Shown here in pieces: positions 1 to 6,665 of a DNA stretch of 64,000 nucleotides (its first letter is position 1; every line of letters begins with the position of its first letter). The notes under the pieces are model-generated. The model worked only from the letters and a program-made list of their open reading frames with translations. It did no database searches and was not told the DNA's origin. The stretch is from assembly GCA_902776195.1 (NCBI GenBank), contig CACYPF010000001.1, positions 1-64,000 on the forward strand, written 5' to 3'. The translations under genes and the position numbers were made by a program. This stretch comes from an uncultured Prevotellaceae bacterium. Its GTDB lineage: Bacteria > Bacteroidota > Bacteroidia > Bacteroidales > Bacteroidaceae.

Positions 1-78
1 ACTCCGCTGAATGAACTTTTTGACAAACCAATTATTAATCAAAATCCGGAAGATGACCGCCAACTTTCGCTTTGGTGA
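1..78 (+). CDS. C-terminal end of a probable IS4-type transposase (partial)
   Basis: An open frame enters from the left edge and ends at TGA 76-78, reading TPLNELFDKP then a polar stretch ending in LSLW. A TPL-ELF motif followed by a short polar tail ending in a hydrophobic LSL(F/W) resembles, from memory, the C-terminus of IS4-family transposases of Bacteroidetes. Only 25 residues are visible, so the family call is tentative. The bases just downstream (CCGGACAGTAGTG, about 88-100) may be near the element's right end, but no terminal inverted repeat can be checked because the left end lies outside the window. It could equally be the end of an unrelated gene. Confidence 0.35.
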   Translation, partial: TPLNELFDKPIINQNPEDDRQLSLW

Positions 79-124
79 AATTTAACCGGACAGTAGTGAT
101 TTAATAACATAAAATGTTTTCACT

Positions 125-146
125 AGAAGTGGATCATTGAGTCCCC
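125..146 (+). repeat. Left copy of a 22-bp inverted repeat flanking the immunity gene
   Basis: The 22 bases at 125-146 (starting AGAAGTGGATC, ending GAGTCCCC) are the exact reverse complement of 734-755. The two copies sit about 30 bases outside either end of the 178-702 gene. A related direct copy is at 861-926. Confidence 0.85.
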
Positions 147-177
147 AGCTTTCCAAAAAACCTGTCCAGGTGATTTC

Positions 178-702
178 TTATCGCATTAACATAAATTCTA
201 TTCCCAAATCATAATGATTTCTCTTAATGGCTTTATACAAATCTTCGCATACAATAACATCATTAATTGCTGGCTGAGAGTTAAAAATAATTAGATTTTT
301 TGTCTTATTATTGTCTAATCGCACCCTCAGAATAACATCTGTATCCTTTGCATAAATAGTTTTTGCTTTGTCAATGACATCAAAAATCTTCCTAAAATGT
401 AAAATATAATAAATACGATCTCCATATTCCTTGCTAATCACCTTTACAGGAAGATACTCAATCTCATTATTATCGCCAGTAAAAGATTCTATTAATTTTT
501 TAAATTCTTCACTAATAATATTAGCACCTCCTGTGCATGCATGAAAATGACAATATACGCCATCTCTCAATTCTAACACAAGTGATTGCCAGTTTTTTAC
601 TTCTTGCCCATCTCTTGCAATAGGGTATGGTACACTTGAAGGAGCATACAATACCCCTCCGAGTGTGTCATTGCCATCAATGATTAACTTATAATATTTC
701 AT
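178..702 (-). CDS. Imm11-like (DUF1629-type) immunity protein
   Basis: A 174-residue cytoplasmic protein without signal peptide. The layout resembles the Imm11/Imm43 group of polymorphic-toxin immunity proteins: a short N-terminal MKYYKL strand, a central segment with SEEFKKLIE followed by EYLPVKV and YYILHF, and a C-terminal CEDLYKAIKRN...GIEF segment. Such proteins bind and neutralise toxins delivered between bacteria. No toxin gene is present next to it, so it would be an orphan immunity gene, protecting against toxins of other strains. Its AT-rich composition and the flanking inverted repeats (125-146, 734-755) differ from the neighbouring genes and suggest acquisition by transfer. The family match is from pattern memory, not a search. 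The ATG at 700-702 is the natural start. Confidence 0.55.
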   Translation of the reverse strand: MKYYKLIIDGNDTLGGVLYAPSSVPYPIARDGQEVKNWQSLVLELRDGVYCHFHACTGGANIISEEFKKLIESFTGDNNEIEYLPVKVISKEYGDRIYYILHFRKIFDVIDKAKTIYAKDTDVILRVRLDNNKTKNLIIFNSQPAINDVIVCEDLYKAIKRNHYDLGIEFMLMR

Positions 703-733
703 CGTTATGATATAAAATGTTTACGGGAAATTT

Positions 734-755
734 GGGGACTCAATGATCCACTTCT
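734..755 (-). repeat. Right copy of the 22-bp inverted repeat
   Basis: Exact reverse complement of 125-146. Together the copies bracket the Imm11-like gene and could be cassette ends, recombination sites or the arms of a long-range inverted repeat. Confidence 0.85.
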
Positions 756-860
756 CCTAAGGATAGGTGAGCTCCTTTTGTATATTTGGAAACAATTTTT
801 TTCATGTTATATTAATTAATACTGTGCAAAGGTACTTCTTTTATTTCATAGGACAAAATA

Positions 861-926
861 TTTCACTAGAAAATGGATCATTCAGTCATCGACGAAGTCG
901 CTTGCCAGAGCAAGTCCCCAGCTTTC
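861..926 (+). repeat. Third, divergent copy of the flanking repeat
   Basis: 861-887 (TTTCACTAGAAAATGGATCA...) matches 118-143 with three mismatches. The shared tail GTCCCCAGCTTTC (914-926) also follows the copy at 141-153. Here the two halves are split by a 26-base insertion (888-913). Confidence 0.7.
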
Positions 927-1005
927 TTTTGGAATAGATGTTGTAAAGGTACAAAAACTTTGCGACATAACAAAGCCCTGGCTTGAGAAAGTCGGGGCTT
1001 TGTGC

Positions 1006-1043
1006 AAAAAAAGAGGATGTGCCTATTTTGACACACCCTCTTT
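1006..1043 (-). terminator. Rho-independent terminator of the amidohydrolase gene
   Basis: The arms 1010-1021 (AAAGAGGATGTG) and 1032-1043 (CACACCCTCTTT) pair with one wobble. Read on the minus strand the hairpin runs into a T-tract (complement of A1006-1012), 33 bases past the stop at 1077. Confidence 0.8.
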
Positions 1044-1076
1044 CTGCTTTAAGACTTATCTTCCCTCAGTCATAGC

Positions 1077-2871
1077 TTACATCGAGAATACTTTCTTTCC
1101 CTCGAAATAGGTGGCAGCAGGCTTGGTGGCATGAATCTGGTTGACCGGACAGGTCAGCACGTCCTGGTTCAGGAGAAGGAAGTCGGCATACTTGCCGGTG
1201 CTGATGCTTCCTCGCTCATCCTCGATGAACATCTGCTTGGCGCAGTTGATGGTTAAGGCGGTAAGGACCTCCTCGCGGCTGACGAGTTCTTCAGTCCACA
1301 AGGGTGTGCCGTTCTCCGACCAGAGTACACCAGTCACTGCTATCTCCATGATGCCGAACGGGTCGTCGGGACTGCCGCTCAGAGCAGGATAGTCGGAGTG
1401 GATGGTTGCTGGAATACCATAGTCGAAGTACGACTTGAAAGGATAAGCCTTGTCCTCATACCCGACAGGGGTCATGCCATGCTCCCGAATATATTCAACC
1501 GCTCCTGCGGGGAAATGATGCCATGTCACACCAGAAGTGACATAGATGTTATGCTGTGCCATTCGCAGATAATCCTCCGTATTGACGTTGCGAACGTGAA
1601 CGAGTGTGTTGCGCATCTCGTCCTGCCCACCGTTGACGAATGCGTTGACCACCTGACTGACACCCTTGTTTCCCATCACATGTATGTGGATTACCAGACC
1701 GTTGGCATTAGCCTTGCGTGTCAGCTCCGTCACTTCCTCTTCCGTCCAATTGGCAATGCCTTGGTGACCGTCGGGATAGAGCGGGTCCACGATGCCAGTA
1801 CCTGCCTCCACACCACCGTCGAAAAGCAGTTTAATCCATCTCGGTATGACGCGTGTGGTTTCAAACTTTTTGGCATCAATGGCTCTTGCCAAAGCCTCGT
1901 CCATGTCCATCCAGCTCTCAATCTCGTAGGGCAGACCCAACACGAAGTGCAGCTTGCCTGCCTTGTCAAGTTCCTGGGCTGCCTGATAGTAATTGGTGTT
2001 GACGAAATAGTTACCCCAACCCTCACAGTACATCGTATATCCCACAGAATGCATGTACTGCTCGATTTCAGCCAGGTTGGCAGTAGCCTTGCCAAGGGTA
2101 TACAGGTTATCGTTGTCGAGGAATGAGCGCACGGTAAGTCTGTGCCTGCTCTTTCAGCAAACCAGTAGGCATTCCGTCAGCATCTGTCACTATCTCACCG
2201 CCACGCAGCGTTGTCCTGCCAGCCGTTCCGTCCTCTTTGATAATACCTGCCTTTTTCAGCAGAATAGTGTTGGCAAGTGCCTTGTGGCACTCCTCGTCGA
2301 GTAGGTATATGGGTATGTCGCTACAGATGGCATCCAAGTCGAGACGGGTCGGCATGTTTGCCTCGAGGCTCTGCAGGCGCCACCCCTGAGCGAAGATAGA
2401 CGTGGCACCTTCTGCCCTTGCTTTCTTGACCGCAGCGGGCACGATTTCCTTAAGAAGTTTCTCAGAGTCATCTTGCAGTCCGATCAAGGTGCCGATACTC
2501 TTGAGGGCATAGCCTAACATGTAATGGGAGTGACCGTTGCCACAGCCGGGCATCACGAGTCCCTTGTCGGTGTAGTCCACCACTTCGGTCTTGCCTGCTT
2601 CAACGTAGACCTCAGCTCCCTTCTTGTCGCCTACATAGACATACTTGCCATCTTTTACGGCAAACGCCTCAACAATCTTTCCACTTTCCGAAGTGAAAAT
2701 CTTACCATAAACCACGAGGTCTGCACTGGTATTCACAACTGGGATGTCTTCCTTTGCCGAATTGTCACTGCTCGAACAGCCGGCTAACATACCTGCAGCC
2801 GTAATGGAACACGAGACAGCGATGCTCGACAGCAGTTTCTTCGCAGGACTCTTTCGAATTGTCTGTTTCAT
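1077..2871 (-). pseudogene. Amidohydrolase (YtcJ-like) lipoprotein split by one frameshift
   Basis: One metal-dependent amidohydrolase gene read in two frames. The N-terminal part (2871-2107) starts with a lipoprotein signal ending in the lipobox LAGC (residues about 29-32). It continues with the amidohydrolase_3 N-terminal barrel, including the metal-binding HSH in GNGHSHYM (the usual form is HxH). The C-terminal part (about 2134-1077) carries the remaining metal and active-site segments: VIHIHVMGN, TLVHVRN and IHSDYP. Near 2133-2138 the minus strand reads TTACCGTGCG. Removing one C restores a continuous protein through TYVRSFLD, so a single-base insertion separates the halves. The substrate is unknown; the family covers imidazolonepropionase-like and exoenzyme regulator-like hydrolases. 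It is either a recent pseudogene or a sequencing error, because both halves are otherwise intact. Confidence 0.85.
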
Positions 2872-2946
2872 TGTTTCTTTTGTTTTAGTTTAAATATGAA
2901 ATTAAGGATTTAAGTATTCTGCTGGCAAATTTAGCACTTTCCCCCC

Positions 2947-2985
2947 AAAAAAGAATCACGGTTCATGTTGCGAACCGTGATTCTT
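2947..2985 (-). terminator. Strong terminator downstream of the GH25 lysozyme gene
   Basis: A perfect 14-base stem: 2951-2964 (AAGAATCACGGTTC) pairs with 2972-2985, loop ATGTTGC. On the minus strand it is followed by T6 (complement of A2947-2952). It lies 116 bases past the stop at 3102; some T-rich sequence on the plus side (2991-2995) could make it weakly bidirectional. Confidence 0.85.
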
Positions 2986-3101
2986 GCGGATTTTTCCACT
3001 ATTATTGCTGTTTTTTCTATTCCCTGTCCCTTATGACACTTCGCTCTCGGTCTTCATCCAGGCGGTCACCGTCTGTCCCATCTGTTGCTTGAAGGGAATC
3101 A

Positions 3102-3998
3102 CTATTCGTCCTGATAGGCTTCCTCCCCTATCTGCTCACGGGCACCGATGGTGAGTTTGCGGAGGTCGTAGAAGGAGCCGTTATAGATATTGAAGTCGAC
3201 GGTACCCTTGATGCCGGCGAGTCGCCCGTTATCGGTATGCTGCCAGAACTTCCAAGGTCCCTGGTACTCCACCTGCTCCACATAATAATGTGCTATCCAA
3301 TACGGATAACTGTCAAATACTGAGTCGTTTAAGTATTTGAGCTTAAACTTGTAATAAGTATAGATGATAGGCTTGATATGATAATGTTTCTCTACGATTT
3401 CAAGCCACTGCAACACGCTCTCCTTGAACTCCTCGTCGGTCTGGTTTTTAGGTTTATGCTCCACGTCGAGGACAGGGGGCAGGTCACCATTCTCCAGTCT
3501 CACATTCTTGATGAAATACTCCGCCTGCGCCTTCGCAGGAGAGTGGACGCTATAGAAATGGTAGGCACCACGGGTGAAGCCATATTCACGCGCCTGATAG
3601 AAGTTATCGTGAAAATTCTCGTCGATAATACTGGCACCCTCTGTCGCCTTGATATACACAAAGCGCACAGGATACTTGTCTATCTGTCCGTTGTCCTTCA
3701 GTTCCGCCCAGTCAATCTTCCCCTGATGGTGACTGATGTCGATACCATGAATCTCGTACCCTTCCGGATAACTGGCATCCCCATAGAGCGCACGCCAACG
3801 GAAACCGAAGGGTCCGACAAAGATATAATAGAAGAAGAAGACGTAGAGACCAACTACTAAACCGCCGCCGAGCCACCATGCCCACCCGGGCATGTGCTGG
3901 AGCAGACGCACGAAGAGTCCTGGCCGCTTATGGCGGACAGGACTCGTGATACGTCGCTTAGTCGTCGACTTATGTTGCGGTTTACGCTTTGTCGGCAT
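3102..3998 (-). CDS. GH25 family lysozyme (N-acetylmuramidase), membrane-anchored
   Basis: A 298-residue protein. A basic, KR-rich N-terminus is followed by one transmembrane segment at about residues 37-62 (WWLGGGLVVGLYVFFFYYIF), so the enzyme is probably tethered in the inner membrane facing the periplasm. The rest is a glycoside hydrolase 25 barrel: GIDISHHQGKIDW (first catalytic Asp strand), FVYIKATEGAS, RGAYHFYS, PPVLDVEHK (acidic active-site strand) and the late FWQHT plus VDFNIYNG typical of GH25. It would cut the glycan chain of peptidoglycan in remodelling or turnover. It starts 8 bases after the pfp stop, so the two genes are probably cotranscribed, although no functional link is evident. 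Confidence 0.88.
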   Translation of the reverse strand: MPTKRKPQHKSTTKRRITSPVRHKRPGLFVRLLQHMPGWAWWLGGGLVVGLYVFFFYYIFVGPFGFRWRALYGDASYPEGYEIHGIDISHHQGKIDWAELKDNGQIDKYPVRFVYIKATEGASIIDENFHDNFYQAREYGFTRGAYHFYSVHSPAKAQAEYFIKNVRLENGDLPPVLDVEHKPKNQTDEEFKESVLQWLEIVEKHYHIKPIIYTYYKFKLKYLNDSVFDSYPYWIAHYYVEQVEYQGPWKFWQHTDNGRLAGIKGTVDFNIYNGSFYDLRKLTIGAREQIGEEAYQDE

Positions 3999-4006
3999 AT
4001 ACTGTA

Positions 4007-5641
4007 TTAAGCCTTCTCAAGAGCCAGTGTCTTCGTAGGCTGGTCGCAGACCTCTGTGGGTCCCCAATACTGGATAGGACCGGGATATACGTAGCAGGTA
4101 TCCTTAGCCCACTGGTCACGATGAGCGGCAAAAGTCTTGAAGGGAGCACCGTCCAGCTCCACGAGAGCCTTACGGATAACAGGTTTCATCTCACCGTTAC
4201 GACGCTCCATGTTCATCATCATGGTGATGGGCACACCACCAGCCACCCACTGGTCAGCAGGAGCAGTAGTGTTCTTCACGATTGCCATGTAACCAGTCTT
4301 GCCGTTGGCTATCAGCTGGGCTGCGGAGGTACCGAGGGCATAGCAATAGTCAGCGTCGAAGTTAGAAGGAGCGGCGCAGCGTCCCTCATAACCGAAGAAG
4401 TGATGGAGGGCGGAGAACTTACCAGAGTACTTACCAGCCTTTTTCATACGCTCCAGCTTCTGAGCCACCATGGTAGACAGCAGCTTCTCGGTCTCGATCA
4501 GTGACACCTGTACGTTTCCGTGCGGGTCACGGTCAAGGGCGAGCTGACGAGCCACACCAACAGGCAGGCTGTTGAAGACAGCGAGGTTCTCCTCTGTGAG
4601 ATGACTCTTAGCGAAGTCCACCTGCTCGTCACGGCTGATATCCTTAGCCTCCGGCATGGCAAGCACGTCGTTCAGCTGAGCAATCAGTTTCTTGATAGCA
4701 GGGATGAACTCGATGAGTCCCTCAGGGATGATGATGGTACCGAAGTTATTACCCTCAGCGGCACGTGTGGCAACAGCATTGGCGATATAGGTAACGATAT
4801 CGTCCAGGCTCTGCTCCTTAGCCTCCACCTCCTCGCTGACGAGACAGATGTTCGGCTGAGTCTGCAAAGCACACTCCAAAGCGATATGGGAGGCAGAGCG
4901 ACCCATCACCTTGATGAAGTGCCAGTACTTACGTGCAGAGTTACAGTCACGCTCGATATTACCAATCAGCTCAGAGTAGGTCTTACAAGCGGTATCGAAA
5001 CCGAAAGAAGTCTCAATCTGGGCATTCTTCAAGTCACCATCGATGGTCTTAGGACAACCGATGACCTGTACGCCATAGTTCTTAGCGGCATAGTACTCAG
5101 CGAGTACGCAGGCATTGGTGTTAGAGTCGTCACCACCGATAATCACGATAGCCTTGATGTCGAGCTCACGGATAATCTCCAGACCCTTCTCAAACTGGTC
5201 TACCTTCTCCAGCTTCGTACGACCAGAGCCGATCATATCGAAACCACCTGTGTTACGGTACTCGTCGATAATCTCCTTGGTCAGCTCCATGTAGTTATGG
5301 TCTACCAGACCGCCAGGACCCAGGATGAAACCGAACAGGCGGTTCTCTGGGTTCAGTTTCTTAATCTGGTCGAACAGACCCGTGATCACGTTATGACCAC
5401 CAGGAGCCTGACCACCAGAGAGGATGATACCCACGTTCATCTTCTTGGTATTAGCCTCATCGGCAGGAACGAACTCCACGATAGGCATACCGTAAGTGTT
5501 GGGGAACAACTTCTTGATCTCCTCCTGATCACCCACACTCTGGGTCGGCTGACCCTCCTTGATTTTCACTGCGCCTTGAAGAGCCTTTGGCAATTTAGGC
5601 TGATAGGCTGCTCTTGCCTTCTGCAATGCACTCTTTTCCAT
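4007..5641 (-). CDS. pfp: Diphosphate--fructose-6-phosphate 1-phosphotransferase (PPi-PFK)
   Basis: A 544-residue cytoplasmic glycolytic enzyme that phosphorylates fructose 6-phosphate with pyrophosphate, reversibly. The phosphofructokinase signature appears in order: [15 protein letters not shown] (phosphate loop), [11 protein letters not shown] and [10 protein letters not shown]. The Asp of GGDD and the Lys of PKTID replace the two glycines of ATP-dependent PFKs (GGDG, PGTID) and mark the PPi-using type. Its length matches the long plant/Bacteroidetes-type PFP. This is the usual phosphofructokinase of anaerobic Bacteroidetes. It is the first gene of a two-gene operon with the GH25 lysozyme. 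Confidence 0.95.
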   Translation of the reverse strand: MEKSALQKARAAYQPKLPKALQGAVKIKEGQPTQSVGDQEEIKKLFPNTYGMPIVEFVPADEANTKKMNVGIILSGGQAPGGHNVITGLFDQIKKLNPENRLFGFILGPGGLVDHNYMELTKEIIDEYRNTGGFDMIGSGRTKLEKVDQFEKGLEIIRELDIKAIVIIGGDDSNTNACVLAEYYAAKNYGVQVIGCPKTIDGDLKNAQIETSFGFDTACKTYSELIGNIERDCNSARKYWHFIKVMGRSASHIALECALQTQPNICLVSEEVEAKEQSLDDIVTYIANAVATRAAEGNNFGTIIIPEGLIEFIPAIKKLIAQLNDVLAMPEAKDISRDEQVDFAKSHLTEENLAVFNSLPVGVARQLALDRDPHGNVQVSLIETEKLLSTMVAQKLERMKKAGKYSGKFSALHHFFGYEGRCAAPSNFDADYCYALGTSAAQLIANGKTGYMAIVKNTTAPADQWVAGGVPITMMMNMERRNGEMKPVIRKALVELDGAPFKTFAAHRDQWAKDTCYVYPGPIQYWGPTEVCDQPTKTLALEKA

Positions 5642-5684
5642 AGAATCTATTAATTATTAAATTGTTTATTTTCCAATTGGCTGA

Positions 5685-5692
5685 CAAAATTA
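5685..5692 (-). promoter_or_regulatory. Candidate -7 element for pfp
   Basis: The minus strand reads TAATTTTG (TAnnTTTG), 43 bases upstream of the pfp start. A clear -33 TTTG is not present at the expected distance, so this is a partial match. Confidence 0.4.
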
Positions 5693-5763
5693 ATCATTTT
5701 CTGAAAGAAATAAGAAAGAATAAGAGGTATTTTCTCCTTTTTAATATTTTTTTGTGATGAAAG

Positions 5764-5795
5764 CTTGGTAAGTAGAAATATTTTCCGTATCTTTG
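5764..5795 (+). promoter_or_regulatory. Promoter for the 5837-12490 gene run
   Basis: TTG at 5765-5767, then 20 bases, then TATCTTTG at 5788-5795, matching the Bacteroidetes primary-sigma consensus. Transcription would begin about 5802, followed by AGGAGGAG and the ATG at 5837. Confidence 0.6.
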
Positions 5796-5836
5796 GAGTG
5801 CAAAACAAAATAAGTAATAATAGGAGGAGACAATTT

Positions 5837-6106
5837 ATGGCAAACAGACGAAATCTGAAGAAACAAATCAACCTAATCTGTGAGGAACTCTTTGTAGACT
5901 TCGTAGCAGCATCGTTGTATGGTAACGCCCCTAATCGCTTTGAGACGGAAACCATCTTACACTCTATCGCTAAATTACAGAAAAACTACATCAGCCGTAT
6001 CTCACACCAAGAGCCGGGAATGCCGGCGAAAGTGTATTTCAAAGACCTCAAGGAGAAATTCAGCAAGGAGGTCTGCGAGATTGTTGACCTTATTAATTTT
6101 TTGTAG
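5837..6106 (+). CDS. Small conserved protein of unknown function
   Basis: An 89-residue basic protein starting MANRRNLKKQINLICEELF, with no signal or membrane segment; it looks alpha-helical throughout. The start at 5837 is chosen over an upstream in-frame start because it follows a good AGGAGGAG (5822-5829) and lies downstream of the predicted transcription start. I recognise it as the kind of short conserved helical protein seen in Bacteroidetes but cannot assign a function. It sits 4 bases ahead of the acyltransferase gene and is probably translated from the same mRNA. Confidence 0.75.
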   Translation: MANRRNLKKQINLICEELFVDFVAASLYGNAPNRFETETILHSIAKLQKNYISRISHQEPGMPAKVYFKDLKEKFSKEVCEIVDLINFL

Positions 6107-6110
6107 GAGT

Positions 6111-6665
6111 ATGTGGAAATCATTTTGTAATTGGCTACTTTACAAACGTATGGGGTGGACCACCGAGGTAACGGAGGCTCACCCCGACAAGTATATTATC
6201 TGTCTGGCTCCCCACACCAGCAACTGGGACTTCCTGATCGGACAGCTCTATAGTGGTGCGGAGGGTATTGAGAGTAACTTTCTGATGAAGAAAGAGTGGT
6301 TCTTCTGGCCCCTCGGTCCTATCTTCAGGAAGCTTGGCGGCATCCCTGTTTGGCGGTCGAAGAAGACGAGTATGACCGATAATATGGCGGAGGCGGCACG
6401 ACAGGCAAAGACCTTCCATCTCTGTATCACACCGGAGGGCACCCGTTCCCCTAATCCCGACTGGAAGAAGGGTTTTTATTATATCGCCCTGAAGGCGGGG
6501 ATGCCTATCCTGCTCTATGGTGTCGACTATGAGCGAAAACATATCGAATGTACAAAAACAATTATACCCAACGGTGACATCGACCAACAGATGCGAGAGA
6601 TTAAACTATACTTCAGCAAGTTCAAGGGCAAGAAACCTGAGAACTTCACGATTGGAAACAACTGA
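6111..6665 (+). CDS. PlsC-like 1-acyl-glycerol-3-phosphate/lysophospholipid acyltransferase
   Basis: 184 residues. It shows the acyltransferase motif HX4D as APHTSNWD (H35, D40), a substrate-binding region around GGIPVWRSKK, and the TPEGTRS block (E109, G110). These are the signatures of the PlsC/LPLAT superfamily, which transfers acyl chains to lysophosphatidic acid or related lipids at the inner membrane. It is shorter than classical PlsC and lacks strong membrane segments, as do many Bacteroidetes members, so the acceptor could be a different lipid. The ATG at 6111 is chosen because GGAG precedes it directly at the stop of the upstream gene; the long upstream frame extension only overlaps that gene. 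Confidence 0.85.
   Translation: MWKSFCNWLLYKRMGWTTEVTEAHPDKYIICLAPHTSNWDFLIGQLYSGAEGIESNFLMKKEWFFWPLGPIFRKLGGIPVWRSKKTSMTDNMAEAARQAKTFHLCITPEGTRSPNPDWKKGFYYIALKAGMPILLYGVDYERKHIECTKTIIPNGDIDQQMREIKLYFSKFKGKKPENFTIGNN

Larger units (their letters stand above)
703..1076. other. Gene-free interval with repeat copies and hairpins
   Basis: This 374-base gap has no convincing gene. It contains the right inverted-repeat copy (734-755), a divergent third copy (861-926), a GC-rich hairpin at 972-1001 (13-base stem with two G-U pairs, loop GAG) that is not followed by a T-run on either strand, and the terminator of the leftward amidohydrolase gene (1006-1043). Confidence 0.7.

Noticed and set aside
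972-1001. GC-rich hairpin as a terminator
   Set aside because: A good stem but no T-run follows on either strand; the adjacent hairpin (1006-1043) has one and is the better terminator.
5650-5955. Minus-strand frame of 101 codons upstream of pfp
   Set aside because: It covers the promoter region and the start of the plus-strand 89-residue gene, with very biased K/F/I content typical of AT-rich non-coding DNA.
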